The notes: generated from the letters alone by a model not told the origin. A stretch of 64,000 nucleotides of DNA from Actinoallomurus purpureus (GCF_024055795.1 NZ_JAMXMY010000002.1:372001-436000); one strand, 5' to 3'. Shown: positions 39,346 through 48,302, counted from the first letter of the stretch. Made by a program: numbers and translations.

Positions 39346-39930
39346 GTGCCATTGCTGCGAAGACCCGGGGCGGCGTCGCGTGAGCGCACGTCCGAGCTCG
39401 ACCGGCTGCTCGGCCGGGTCGCCGCCGGCGACACGGCGGCGTTCGAGCGGATGTACGACGAGGTCGCGGGGGCGGTGTACGGCCTGATCCTCCGCGTCGT
39501 CCGCGACGCCGCCCACGCCGAGGAGGTCGCTCAGGAGGTGCTGATCGAGGTCTGGCGTTCGGCGCCCCGGTACGACCCCTCACGCGGCGGCGCCATGGCC
39601 TGGATCATGACGATGGCGCACCGCCGTGCCGTCGACCGGGTGCGCTCCGAGCAGGCGGCGAGCGACCGCGCGGACCGCGCCGGGCGGCGCGAGATCACTC
39701 CGGCCCACGACGAGGTCGCCGAGAACGTCGAGAAACGCCTGGAGCACGAGCGGGTCCGCCGCTGCCTCGACACGCTCACGCCCCTGCAGCGCGAGTCCAT
39801 CACCCTGGCCTACTACGAGGGATACTCCTACCGGGAGGTCGCCGACATGGTCGCCACTCCGCTCGGAACGGTGAAGACCCGGATGCGCGACGGCCTCATC
39901 CGCCTGCGGAACTGCCTGGGGGTCGCGTGA
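39346..39930 (+). CDS. sigK: ECF sigma factor SigK
   Basis: A 194-residue group 4 sigma factor. Region 2 is FERMYDEVAGAVYGLILRVV, AEEVAQEVLIEVWRSAPRYD and AWIMTMAHRRAVDRVRSE. Region 4 is TLTPLQRESITLAYYEGYSYREVADM with LGTVKTRMRDGLIRLR. This matches the SigK group (redox-linked in Mycobacterium). GTG 39346 with GGGGAG 7 bp upstream gives the family length; the in-frame ATG 39289 is an alternative. The stop overlaps rskA by GTGA. Confidence 0.9.
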   Translation: MPLLRRPGAASRERTSELDRLLGRVAAGDTAAFERMYDEVAGAVYGLILRVVRDAAHAEEVAQEVLIEVWRSAPRYDPSRGGAMAWIMTMAHRRAVDRVRSEQAASDRADRAGRREITPAHDEVAENVEKRLEHERVRRCLDTLTPLQRESITLAYYEGYSYREVADMVATPLGTVKTRMRDGLIRLRNCLGVA

Positions 39931-40661
39931 TGAGCGATGACCTCCACCTGCTCGCCGCCGCCTACGCTCTCGACGCGGTGGCCGACGAGGACGAGCGGCG
40001 GCTCTTCGAAGCGCATCTGACGGGGTGCGCGTCCTGCGCCGCCGAGGTGCGCGGCTTCCGGACGACCGCGGTCCGGCTCGGCGCCGCCGCCGTGCGCACT
40101 CCGCCGCCGGGGCTGCGCGAGCGCGTGCTGGCCGAGATCCGCGAGGTGCCGCAGGCGTCTCCCGCGACGGCCGGAGCCGACGTGATCCCGCTGCGGTCCC
40201 GACGGCCCGGGAGGACGCGGTTCGCCGTCGCCCTCACGGCCGCGTGCCTCGTGGTCGCGGCCGTCTCGGTCGGGGTGGCACTGAACGCGCAGCGATCGGA
40301 CCGGCCCGGGCCCGCGGATCGCACCGTGGCCGCGGTGCTCTCCGCGCCCGACGCCCGTACCGTGACCGGATCGGTCACCTCCGGCGGCACCGTCACCGTG
40401 GTGTTCTCCCGGTCCCGGGGCAGGGCGGTCCTCACGTCCTCCGGGTTGCGCTCGCTGCCGACGGAGAAGACGTACGAGATGTGGCTCATCGGCCCCCATG
40501 GCGTTCGCGCCGGGGGACTGGTCCGGCCCGGCGCCGACGGCCGCGTCCGCACGCTCGTGGCGGGCGTCCTGGCGGACGCGAACAAGGTCGGGCTGACCGT
40601 CGAGCCCGCCGCCGGCTCCCGGCAGCCGACCACCAGGCCCATCGCGCTCCTGGGCATCTGA
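39927..40661 (+). CDS. rskA: Zinc-binding anti-sigma-K factor RskA
   Basis: A 244-residue membrane anti-sigma factor. The zinc anti-sigma motif FEAHLTGCASCAAEV (HxxxCxxC, about residues 30-44) lies in the N-terminal cytoplasmic domain, one helix spans about 93-115 (FAVALTAACLVVAAVSVGVAL), and the external RskA domain ends KTYEMWLIGPHGVRAGG. GTG start in overlap with sigK. Binding of SigK and release on membrane proteolysis follow from the family. Confidence 0.93.
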   Translation: MMSDDLHLLAAAYALDAVADEDERRLFEAHLTGCASCAAEVRGFRTTAVRLGAAAVRTPPPGLRERVLAEIREVPQASPATAGADVIPLRSRRPGRTRFAVALTAACLVVAAVSVGVALNAQRSDRPGPADRTVAAVLSAPDARTVTGSVTSGGTVTVVFSRSRGRAVLTSSGLRSLPTEKTYEMWLIGPHGVRAGGLVRPGADGRVRTLVAGVLADANKVGLTVEPAAGSRQPTTRPIALLGI

Positions 40662-40744
40662 GGGCGGTCGGCCGCGCGCCGGGAGCGGCCGGGGCCAGGG
40701 GCTGTTTCATGAGTCCGCTGCCGGCCGCGCTACGAGACCACGCC

Positions 40745-41638
40745 CTATCGGCGCCGCCGGATGAGGCGCCACAGGGTCAGCAGCAGGGCCAGGCCGACGA
40801 TCAGGGGTGCGGCCCGCTTCAGGACGGACGGCCCGGCGACCTGCAGCAGGTCGATGGGCTCGGCCTCCGGCCTGCGGGACGGCGCGCCGGTGGCGGTCGC
40901 CCGCGCGGGCTCGGCCGGGGCGGCGGAAACCCCCCGCTCGGCGTCGCTCTCCTCCTTGGCGGCGGCCTGCCCGGACGGGAATCCCGTCCCGCGACCGTTC
41001 TGCGCGGGGACGCCGGTCGTGTCCTCGCCCGTACCGGGGGTGCCGCCGGTCTCGTCCCGGTCGGCGACCGCCTCCTCGGCCGTGGCGGCACCGGCGGCGT
41101 CCGTCGCGGCCCTGGCCTCGGCAGGAGCCTCGGTCCCCTCCGTCACGAGGGGCTCGGCACCGGTCGGCGCCTCGGCGCCCGCGGTCTTCTCGGCTCCCTC
41201 GGCGAGCTCGGCGGCGAGGTTGTCGGCGAACCGGCCGATCAGCTTGCCGCCGACCTCGCCGAGGATGCCCCGCCCGAACTGCGCCGGACGACCGGTGACG
41301 TTCAGCTTGGTGTGGACGGTGACACGCGTCCGGCCGTCCTCGTCGAACAGTTGTGCCTGGACCGTGGCGGAGGCGGTGCCCGGCCCTCGCGCCTCCTTGC
41401 CGGAGGCCTCGATCGTCACCGTACGATCGCTTTCGTCCCGGGACGCGATGCGGGCCGTGCCCCGGTAGGTGATGGTCATCGCGCCGAGACGCACCTTGAG
41501 GCGGCCGGTGAACTCGTCGGCGTCGGCCGCGTCCAGCGTCGCTCCGGGCATGCAGGGCGCGATGCGCTCCACGTCGAGCAGCACCCGCCACGCCTGGTCC
41601 ACCGGCACCGGAACGGTGAACTCGTGGTCGAGTTCCAT
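40745..41638 (-). CDS. coxG: CoxG-like SRPBCC membrane-anchored protein
   Basis: A 297-residue protein. The START/SRPBCC domain (about residues 1-145) begins ELDHEFTVPVPVDQAWRVLL and has GRLKVRLGAMTITYRGTARI and VTGRPAQFGRGILGEVGGKL. A long Ala/Glu/Gly-rich linker (about 155-255) and a C-terminal helix PSVLKRAAPLIVGLALLLTL with RRRR follow. CoxG recruits CO dehydrogenase to the membrane in oligotrophs. The low-complexity linker is long. It lies downstream of coxM with an SH3-type gene in between. Confidence 0.85.
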   Translation of the reverse strand: MELDHEFTVPVPVDQAWRVLLDVERIAPCMPGATLDAADADEFTGRLKVRLGAMTITYRGTARIASRDESDRTVTIEASGKEARGPGTASATVQAQLFDEDGRTRVTVHTKLNVTGRPAQFGRGILGEVGGKLIGRFADNLAAELAEGAEKTAGAEAPTGAEPLVTEGTEAPAEARAATDAAGAATAEEAVADRDETGGTPGTGEDTTGVPAQNGRGTGFPSGQAAAKEESDAERGVSAAPAEPARATATGAPSRRPEAEPIDLLQVAGPSVLKRAAPLIVGLALLLTLWRLIRRRR

Positions 41639-41843
41639 GCCTTGCCTCCTCGCGATCGGTGGTCTGCGGGTGACATTACGGCCGTGTTCGCCGCATACGC
41701 CAGCGAATAGGGCGAGACCGTCGTGATCACCGGTCCGGCGGACCCGTCGCTCCGCTCACCCGGGCGCGTTCCGGTGCATACCCGGGGTGAGCGGGGCGAA
41801 CCTGCTGAGCGAACAGCGGATCAGTGCGTCGAGGTCCTAATGC

Positions 41844-42209
41844 TCATCCAACGACGCAGGCCAAGGGCACCCAGCCCTTGATGCCGCGGTAGTTGATGAG
41901 GTCCCACCTGTTGTCATTCTTCCAGCCGCAGAGCGAATAGTTTCCCGCGATGGTGACGATTGCACAGGGGTGGACCCTCTTCGCGCGCTTCCCCTTCGGA
42001 AGCAGGCCGAGGTATGTGCTCTTCACGTGTGCGGTCTTGCGGATCTTCACGCTCTCGTGCGCCTTCACCGTTTTCCGGGGAAACTCACACGCGACAGACG
42101 CGGTGCCGGAAGCCGGGTGGTTCGGCGTAACGGCTGCGGCTGAGGTGGCACCACCCGCGAGCAGGATTCCGGTGATGGCTGCGGCCGATGCCAAGCTCTT
42201 GTACCTCAA
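41844..42209 (-). CDS. Secreted SH3-type domain protein
   Basis: A 121-residue exported protein. The signal peptide covers about residues 1-27 (KSLASAAAITGILLAGGATS). The mature domain resembles bacterial SH3 folds: CEFPRKTVKAHESVKIRKTA, LLPKGKRAKRVHPC, CGWKNDNRWDLINYRGIKGW. Four cysteines suggest two disulfides. TTG 42209 is chosen because GGAGG lies 6 bp upstream; the ATG 42248 would precede the ribosome site. It breaks the coxM-coxG order and looks unrelated to CO metabolism. Confidence 0.8.
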   Translation of the reverse strand: MRYKSLASAAAITGILLAGGATSAAAVTPNHPASGTASVACEFPRKTVKAHESVKIRKTAHVKSTYLGLLPKGKRAKRVHPCAIVTIAGNYSLCGWKNDNRWDLINYRGIKGWVPLACVVG

Positions 42210-42386
42210 AAGACCTCCATGACTGAAGTGGTATTTCGGCCAGACCATATGAGTCTGTAGCGGTCAGACGCAATCGATCCCGACACGGTTCCAGCCGATA
42301 TCCTGGTCGCCACCGACGAACCCACCAAAGCCGCGCACGCGGCGGCCACTACCGGCGACGCTGGGGCAAACACCTACCGCGCAATA

Positions 42387-43232
42387 TCAGACGCCTGCGG
42401 CCGTCGCGAGGGCGCGGGCGGTCAGCACCTGCGCGAGATGCCGCCGGTACTCCGCGGACCCGTGCAGGTCGCTCGGCGGATTCGTGCCGTCGGGAGCGTC
42501 CCGGGCCGCGCTCTGGAACGCCTCGCGGGAGGCCGGGCCGTCCGCGACGGCCGTCTCCACGGCGTACGCCCGTACGGGCGTCGACCCCATGTTCGTCAGG
42601 CCGATCCGCGCGTGGGCGATCTCGCCGTCCGTGCGCCGGACGAGGCACGCGACCCCGACCACGGCCCACGCCTGCGCCGTACGGTGGAACTTCTCGTAGT
42701 GGAACCCCCAGCCGGTGTACGTCTTCGGCAGGCGTACCCCCAGAAGGATCTCGTCCGGCTCCAGCGCCGACGTCAGGTAGTCGGCGAAGAAATCACGGGC
42801 CGGGATCTCCCGGGCCGACGTCACGAACAGCCCGTCCATCGTGAGCACCACCGCCGGCAGGTCGCCCGCCGGGTCGGCGTGCGCGAGCGAGCCGCCGAAG
42901 GTCCCCCGGTGCCGGACGGCGGGGTCGGCGACGGTGGAGGTGGCCGCGGCGAGGAGCGGCGCGTGGGCCTGGACCAGCGGATCGCGCATCACCTCGTAGT
43001 GCGTGGCCATGGCCCCGACGACGATGGAGTCGCCGTCGTCGCGCACGCCGCGCAGCTCCGGCAGGCCGGAGACGTCGATGAGCACCTCGGGGTAGGCGAG
43101 GCGCAGGCGCAGGAGCGGCATCAGGCTCTGCCCGCCTGCCAGCACCTTGCCCTCCTCGTCCGCCTCACGCAGGGCCGTGACGGCGTCGTTCAGCGTGGAC
43201 GGCCGCACGTAGTCGAACGGCGCCGGGATCAT
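42387..43232 (-). CDS. coxM: CoxM: FAD subunit of molybdenum hydroxylase
   Basis: A 281-residue FAD-binding subunit. It has FDYVRPSTLNDAVTALREA, VLAGGQSLMPLLRLRL and HRGTFGGSLAHADPAGDLPA, the two FAD loops of the xanthine oxidase family. ATG 43232 overlaps the coxL stop by 4 bp. Third gene of the coxS-coxL-coxM transcript, the form II order. Confidence 0.93.
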   Translation of the reverse strand: MIPAPFDYVRPSTLNDAVTALREADEEGKVLAGGQSLMPLLRLRLAYPEVLIDVSGLPELRGVRDDGDSIVVGAMATHYEVMRDPLVQAHAPLLAAATSTVADPAVRHRGTFGGSLAHADPAGDLPAVVLTMDGLFVTSAREIPARDFFADYLTSALEPDEILLGVRLPKTYTGWGFHYEKFHRTAQAWAVVGVACLVRRTDGEIAHARIGLTNMGSTPVRAYAVETAVADGPASREAFQSAARDAPDGTNPPSDLHGSAEYRRHLAQVLTARALATAAGV

Positions 43233-45697
43233 GCCGCACCTCCCGCCGAGCCGAGGCCGCCGCCCGCTCCGGGCTCGGGTGAGCCGCCGGGCGGTGCCTG
43301 TCCGCTCTGGGCCGCGCGCAGGGCCCGCCAGACGCGCTCCGGCGTGCACGGCATCGGCACGTCGTCCACGCCGTACGGGCGCAGCGCGTCGACGATCGCG
43401 TTGACCACGGCCGGCGTCGAGGCGATCGTCCCGGCCTCGCCGACGCCCTTGACGCCCAGCGGGTTGGTGGTCGCCGGTGTCTCCGTACGGTCGGTGGTGA
43501 ACGTCGGCAGGTCGGCCGCCGAGGGCACCAGATAGTCGGCCATCGTGGTGGTGGTCAGGTTGCCGTCGGCGTCGTACACCGCCTCCTCGTACAGCGCCTG
43601 CGCGATGCCCTGAGCGAGGCCGCCGTGCACCTGCCCCTCGACGATCAGCGGGTTGACGACCTTCCCGACGTCGTCGACGGCGACGTACGAGCGGATCTTG
43701 ACGAATCCGGTCTCGGTGTCGACCTCGACCGCGCACAGGTGCGTGCCGTGGGGGAAGGAGAAGTTCTCCGGGTCGTGGGTGGCCTCGGAGTCCAGGGACG
43801 GCTCGAACCCTTCGGGCAGGTCATGGGCGGCGAAGGCGGCGAGCGCGACCTCCTGCAGCGTACGGGCCTGGCCGGGCACGCCCTTGACCGAGAACGACCC
43901 GCCGGAGAACTCGAGGTCGCCTTCGTCGGCCTCCAGCAGGTGCGCGGCCATCCGCCGGGCCTTGTCGACGACCTTGTCGCAGGCGTTGTAGAGCGCGACC
44001 CCGCCGACCGCGAGCGAGCGCGAGCCGTAGGTGTCCATGCCCTTCGGTGAGACGCTCGTGTCGCCGTGCAGGACCCGGACGTCCTCGAAGGGCACGCCGA
44101 GCCGGTCCGCGGCGATCTGCGCCCACGCGGTCTCGTGCCCCTGGCCGTGCGCGGACGACCCGGTCACCACCTCCACCTTGCCCGAGGGCAGGACCCGTAC
44201 GGACGCGTGCTCCCAGCCGCCGGCGCCGTACGACAGGGAACCGAGGACCCGCGAGGGCGCCAGCCCGCACATCTCGGTGAAGGTGGACACGCCGATGCCG
44301 AGCTGGACGGGGTCGCCCCGGTCGCGCCGGTCGGCCTGTTCGGCGCGCAGCTTGTCGTAGTCGAACAGCCGCATCGCCTTCTCGGTGGCCGCCTCGTAGT
44401 TGCCGGAGTCGTACGTCAGCCCGGAGATCGTGTCGTACGGGAACTCCTCGTGCGCGATCCAGTTGCGCCGGCGTACCTCCAGCGGGTCCAGGCCGAGCTC
44501 GGCGGCCAGCTCGTCCATCATCCGCTCGATGCCGAAGGTCGCCTCGGGCCGGCCCGCACCCCGGTACGCGTCGGTCGGCGTCTTGTTCGTGAACACGCCG
44601 GTGCAGCGGAAGGAGTACGCGTCCATCTTGTAGATGCCGTTGAACATGAACGCGCCGAGCAGGGGGATGCCGGGGGTGACGAGCATCAGGTAGGCGCCCA
44701 TGTCGGCGAGCAGGTCGACCTTCAGCCCGCGGATCCGGCCGTCGCGGTCGGCGGCGAGGGACAGGCGCTGGATCTGGTCGCGGCCGTGGTGCACGGCCAT
44801 GTTGCCCTCGCTGCGCGACTCGGTCCACTTGACCGGGCGGCCGAGGCGCCTGGCCAGCAGCAGGCAGACGACCTCCTCGCCGTACACCTGCAGTTTCGAG
44901 CCGAACCCGCCGCCGACGTCGGGCGCGATGACCCGCAGCCGGTGCTCGGGGATGCCGGTGACCGTGGCGAGCATCAGCCGCAGGATGTGGGGGATCTGTG
45001 TGGCCGACCACAGGGTGTACTCGTCGCCGACGGCCGAGCAGACGACGGCGCGGGGCTCCATCGCGGTCGGGATCAGGCGTTGCTGGACGTACCGGCGCTC
45101 GATCACGACGGGCGCGTCCCGGAACGCCGCGTCCGGTTCGCCCGCCTCGAAGACCCAGGTATAGCTCGTGTTCGTGCCCTTGTCGGCGTGGACGAGGCCG
45201 GTGCCCTCCTCGATCGCGCGTTCCATGTCGACGACGGCCGGCAGCGGCTCGTAGTCGATGTCGATGGCCTCCAGCGCGTCGACGGCGGCGTACCGGTCCC
45301 GGGCGACGACGGCGGCCACCGGCTCGCCGACGTAACGGACCTCGTCGACCGCCACGGGCGGGTGGTCGGGCAGCACCATGTCCTCGGTGACCGGCCATGC
45401 GCAGGGCAGACTGCCCTGTTCGCCGGCGAGGTCGGCCCCGGTGACGACGGCGATCACGCCCGGCCGCCTGCGGGCGTCCTCGGCGTCGATCCGGGTGATC
45501 CGGGCGTGGCTGATCGGGCTGCGCAGGAACGCCACGTGCAGCAGGCCGGGCAGCTGGATGTTGTCGGTCCAGGTGGTCCGCCCGGTGATCAGCCGGGCGT
45601 CCTCCGTGCGCAGGCGGGCCCGGCCGACCTCCGCCGTCGCGTCCGGTGTGCTCGGCGTGACCTGCTCGGCGACCGCCTCCGGAGCGATCTCACTCAT
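43229..45697 (-). CDS. coxL: CoxL form II: molybdopterin subunit of xanthine-oxidase family
   Basis: An 822-residue catalytic subunit. Molybdopterin-binding segments include TDAYRGAGRPEATFGIERMM (about residue 376) and GTNPLGVKGVGEAG-like TTNPLGVKGVGEAG. The AYRGAGR loop lacks the Cys of the form I AYRCSFR, so this is form II, and true CO dehydrogenase activity is doubtful. ATG 45697 overlaps the stop of micro-ORF 2. Many members use purines or aldehydes; here the substrate is unknown. Confidence 0.93.
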   Translation of the reverse strand: MSEIAPEAVAEQVTPSTPDATAEVGRARLRTEDARLITGRTTWTDNIQLPGLLHVAFLRSPISHARITRIDAEDARRRPGVIAVVTGADLAGEQGSLPCAWPVTEDMVLPDHPPVAVDEVRYVGEPVAAVVARDRYAAVDALEAIDIDYEPLPAVVDMERAIEEGTGLVHADKGTNTSYTWVFEAGEPDAAFRDAPVVIERRYVQQRLIPTAMEPRAVVCSAVGDEYTLWSATQIPHILRLMLATVTGIPEHRLRVIAPDVGGGFGSKLQVYGEEVVCLLLARRLGRPVKWTESRSEGNMAVHHGRDQIQRLSLAADRDGRIRGLKVDLLADMGAYLMLVTPGIPLLGAFMFNGIYKMDAYSFRCTGVFTNKTPTDAYRGAGRPEATFGIERMMDELAAELGLDPLEVRRRNWIAHEEFPYDTISGLTYDSGNYEAATEKAMRLFDYDKLRAEQADRRDRGDPVQLGIGVSTFTEMCGLAPSRVLGSLSYGAGGWEHASVRVLPSGKVEVVTGSSAHGQGHETAWAQIAADRLGVPFEDVRVLHGDTSVSPKGMDTYGSRSLAVGGVALYNACDKVVDKARRMAAHLLEADEGDLEFSGGSFSVKGVPGQARTLQEVALAAFAAHDLPEGFEPSLDSEATHDPENFSFPHGTHLCAVEVDTETGFVKIRSYVAVDDVGKVVNPLIVEGQVHGGLAQGIAQALYEEAVYDADGNLTTTTMADYLVPSAADLPTFTTDRTETPATTNPLGVKGVGEAGTIASTPAVVNAIVDALRPYGVDDVPMPCTPERVWRALRAAQSGQAPPGGSPEPGAGGGLGSAGGAA

Positions 45698-45765
45698 GCG
45701 GCCTCCTTCGTCGGAGGAGTGACCGGGCGCACTGTGCTTTCGATCCGCTCGCTCGGCTCGTTCAT
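45694..45765 (-). CDS. Micro-ORF 2 between coxS and coxL (23 aa)
   Basis: Encodes a 23-residue peptide, start [13 protein letters not shown] and end TPPTKEAA. It starts in an ATGA overlap with micro-ORF 1 and ends in an ATGA overlap with coxL. Its last codons AAG GAG GCC form the AAGGAGG ribosome site for coxL. 15 of its 23 residues or more match micro-ORF 1. Translation is not proven; its role may be coupling rather than a functional peptide. Confidence 0.5.
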   Translation of the reverse strand: MNEPSERIESTVRPVTPPTKEAA

Positions 45766-45832
45766 GCGGCCTCCTTCGTCGGAGGAGTGACCAGGCGCGC
45801 CGTGTTTTCGATTCGCTCGTTTCGCTCGCTCA
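45695..45832. repeat. 69-bp tandem duplication spanning the coxS-coxL junction
   Basis: The segments 45695-45763 and 45764-45832 are about 80% identical and arranged head to tail. Each unit carries, on the minus strand, an ATG in stop overlap, a 23-codon frame and an AAGGAGG ribosome site. The divergence between units shows the event is not recent, yet the frames and sites stayed intact. Confidence 0.8.
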
Positions 45833-45833
45833 T
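45762..45833 (-). CDS. Micro-ORF 1 between coxS and coxL (23 aa)
   Basis: Encodes a 23-residue peptide, start [13 protein letters not shown] and end TPPTKEAA. Its ATG overlaps the coxS stop (ATGA) and its own stop overlaps micro-ORF 2. Codons AAG GAG GCC again form a ribosome site for the next frame. Together the two frames make an unbroken chain of stop-start overlaps from coxS to coxL. Confidence 0.5.
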   Translation of the reverse strand: MSERNERIENTARLVTPPTKEAA

Positions 45834-46324
45834 GAGCGCGCCTCCTCCGGCCGCTCGGCCTGCCGCATGCCGTCCGCGGCCCGGCGGACGGCGCGGACGA
45901 TGTTCTGGTAGCCGGTGCAGCGGCACAGGTTGCCCTCGAGCCCGGCGCGGATCTCCTCGTCGGACGGATCGGCGTTGTCCCGCAGCAGGTCGAGCGCGGC
46001 CATGATCATGCCGGGGGTGCAGTAGCCGCACTGCAGCGCGTGCTCCTCATGGAACGCCCGCTGCATCGGATGCAGGTCCTGTCCGTCGCCCAGGCCCTCG
46101 ACGGTGGTGATCTCGTGGCCGTCCGCCTGTACGGCGAGGACGGAGCAGCTCTTGACGCTGAGGCCGTCCATTAGGACGGTGCAGGCCCCGCAGTTGGACG
46201 TGTCGCAGCCGATGGGGGTGCCCACCTTGCCCAGCCGGTCGCGGAGGTAGTGCGTGAGCAAGAGGCGCGCCTCGACCTCGTCCTCGTATCTGACGCCGTC
46301 GACGTCCACCGACACATGCGGCAT
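45830..46324 (-). CDS. coxS: CoxS: [2Fe-2S] subunit of molybdenum hydroxylase
   Basis: A 164-residue iron-sulfur subunit. The plant-type cluster is [16 protein letters not shown] (about residues 39-54), with [10 protein letters not shown] after it. The second cluster is [19 protein letters not shown] and [16 protein letters not shown] 46324 is the first gene of the cox transcript; the 200-bp gap to 46527 must contain its promoter. Confidence 0.95.
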   Translation of the reverse strand: MPHVSVDVDGVRYEDEVEARLLLTHYLRDRLGKVGTPIGCDTSNCGACTVLMDGLSVKSCSVLAVQADGHEITTVEGLGDGQDLHPMQRAFHEEHALQCGYCTPGMIMAALDLLRDNADPSDEEIRAGLEGNLCRCTGYQNIVRAVRRAADGMRQAERPEEARS

Positions 46325-46527
46325 TCGTCCTCCCAGGTCTGTTTCGGATATGGGTGGTCCGCGGGAGGGTCCGAGCGCCGTCGTGCGGCCCGTGACCGGC
46401 GCGCTCTCCTCAGTGAGGGGCGTCGTCGGCCGGGCCCGGCCGCTCAGGGCCGTCGGCCCGCACTCGTCCGGGCGGCGGCGCTCGACGCGCCGCCGCCGAT
46501 CGGGCACCGGACCCCGTCCCGCGGGCG

Positions 46528-46647
46528 TCAGTCCTGGTTGAACTGGTGGTGGGTGTTCACCTTGTGGCTGCGCCGGGCGCCCTCACGGTGCCTGCGGCGG
46601 ATCTTGGCGGCGGCTCGTCTGATGCGTTTCGCACGGCTACGCGACAT
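46528..46647 (-). CDS. Small highly basic protein (39 aa)
   Basis: A 39-residue frame starting MSRSRAKRIRRAAAKIRRRH and ending THHQFNQD. Nearly half of the residues are Arg, Lys or His, like ribosome-associated or nucleic-acid-binding microproteins. TGGAGCC 8-14 bp upstream is a modest ribosome site. It lies just before the cox promoter region on the same strand, and a terminator hairpin (46760) lies upstream of it. Unrecognised; translation is plausible, not certain. Confidence 0.5.
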   Translation of the reverse strand: MSRSRAKRIRRAAAKIRRRHREGARRSHKVNTHHQFNQD

Positions 46648-46759
46648 CGCTGGCTCCAGTGGCAGGAGGCGTGTTTTTCAACGTAAGCCCGGAATGACGG
46701 GTTAGGCCAGAGGGGTGACAAAACCTGGACACGGGGTTGACCGTGCCTCGGCACCCAAG

Positions 46760-46804
46760 TGATGTTCGTGGCGGCGTCCTCGGCGGGCACCGCCACGAAC
46801 ATCA
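46760..46804 (-). terminator. Terminator of the anti-sigma-like gene
   Basis: TGATGTTCGTGGCGG and CCGCCACGAACATCA form a perfect 15-bp stem with a 15-nt loop, 39 bp past the probable natural stop of the anti-sigma-like gene (46844). Confidence 0.8.
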
Positions 46805-46843
46805 CGGGCGGACATGCCCGCCGCGCGGGACGCGTCCGCCCCG

Positions 46844-47741
46844 TCAGTAGCGCTCGTGGGGGACCTCTCCCACGATCACGATGACCGAGTTCGCACTGCG
46901 GGCTGACGACCTCGCCGACCCGGTCGGTGGGCTTCACACTGCTCGCGGACGCCTCGTCTTCCGTGAAGCCGCCCCCGTCCCCGAGGGACGTGCTGCGGCG
47001 GTAGCCGGCGACGGACAGATGGTGCTGACGCAGCAGCGCCATCACCTCCGCCAGCGTGTGCCCCTCGATCCGGGCGCCCTGAAGGGCCTCTCCCTTGGCC
47101 GTCACATCACCCCGGCCGCCGTCCCGGTCGTAGACCTCGCCGGGCCTGGCCCTGCGGCCGAGCAGCACTTTGATCGGGATCCGCGGGTTGGTCGTGGAGA
47201 TCTGCAGGCCGAGTGGGCATTCGTGCGGCGCGGTGTAGCACTTGACGGGGTAGTCGTCGACGCTCGTGTCGCCCCCGTCGTCCTTCGGTCCCTTCGGGGA
47301 ATCACCGACCGATACCCCGAGGAGCCGTCCCGCCAGCGACGGTGAGGCCGGCACGACCGACAGGTCGACGGTCAGCCCGGCCTTCCGGAGCTCCTTGGCG
47401 TACTCCCGGCGATCGGCGAAGGCGTCGTTGACGAGGACCGTGTAGACCTTGCCCCGGTGCTGGATGGCCAGAACCGCACTGACGTTCCGGGTCTTCGGGT
47501 CGTGCCGGCTCGGGTCGTGCGGGCCGCCCAGGCCGATCCCGATGACGGCGCCGATCGCCAGGGCGGCCGCCGTCGCGCTCAGGACCAGGCGCCGTGGAAA
47601 TCGGCGCGCGGGCGCCGTCCGGCCGGTGGCCGCGGTGACCTGATCGAGCAGCGCTCGCGCGGCCGGGCGATGGCGGGCCCCGGCCAGGTCGCCGTCCCGT
47701 ACGCGGGCGAGCCGGCCGACCAGTTCGTCGATGTCGTTCAC
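46844..47741 (-). pseudogene. Membrane anti-sigma-like protein with PASTA-like end, frameshifted
   Basis: Starts at GTG 47741 in overlap with the sigma stop: NDIDELVGRLARVRDGDLAG. One membrane helix LVLSATAAALAIGAVIGIGL (about 57-76) and an external domain (VSAVLAIQHRGKVYTVLVND, then GRRARPGEVYDRDGGRGDV) follow, with an end like a PASTA domain. Near 46905 the frame shifts: the sensible end ANSVIVIVGEVPHERY lies in another frame. The length to that stop (898 nt) needs one extra base removed or two added. Role inferred from pairing with an ECF sigma gene. Confidence 0.6.
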
Positions 47742-48302
47742 AGCGACCTCCCCTCGGTCAGCGGGGCGGTCGCACCGGACCGTCCCGGTGGAACCTCCAC
47801 ACCGGCGTCCGCCAGCGTGCGTGCCAGGCGCTTGCGCGCACGGTGCAGCCGGACGTGCACGGCGCCCCGCGAGCAGCCGAGGACCCGCGCGATCTCGCCG
47901 TGGTCCAGGTCTTCCCACAGCACCAGCGACAGCGTTCACGGTCGCGGTCGGACAGCGTCCGGAACGCCTGCCCGACGGCCCGCAGGTCCGGCCGGTCCTC
48001 CGGGGACGGCACCGCGCCGTACAACTGCGCGAGCTCCTCATGGAGCGGGAGGTTCCGCGCCCGGCGGCGCTGCTCGCCTCGCCGATGGTTGGCCAGGACC
48101 TTCCGCGCCACGGCGTACAGCCAGAGCCGCGCCTCATCACCGGCCGGCAGCTTGTCGATCTTCCGCCAGGCGATCGTGTACGTCTCGGCCACCGCGTCGG
48201 CGGCGTCCTCGGGGGAGTCGCACCGGCGCGTGGCGTAGCCCAGGATCGTTCGTACGTGTCCATGTAGACGGCCTCGAACCGGGCCCGTCGGTCATCTGCC
48301 AC
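47738..48302 (-). pseudogene. ECF sigma factor gene with two single-base frameshifts
   Basis: Three frames must be joined. MADDRRARFEAVYMDTYER is followed, after a missing base near 48248, by ETYTIAWRKIDKLPAGDEAR (region 2 end) and AVGQAFRTLSDRDRER. After a second missing base near 47935 comes LWEDLDHGEIARVLGCSRGA and VHVRLHRARKRLARTLADAG (region 4). Restoring both bases gives a 188-residue group 4 sigma factor. Either the gene is dead or the assembly has errors; the anti-sigma gene beside it is also frameshifted. Confidence 0.75.

Noticed and set aside
43229-46324. Aerobic CO dehydrogenase (form I)
   Set aside because: CoxL has AYRGAGR and gene order is SLM, which define form II.
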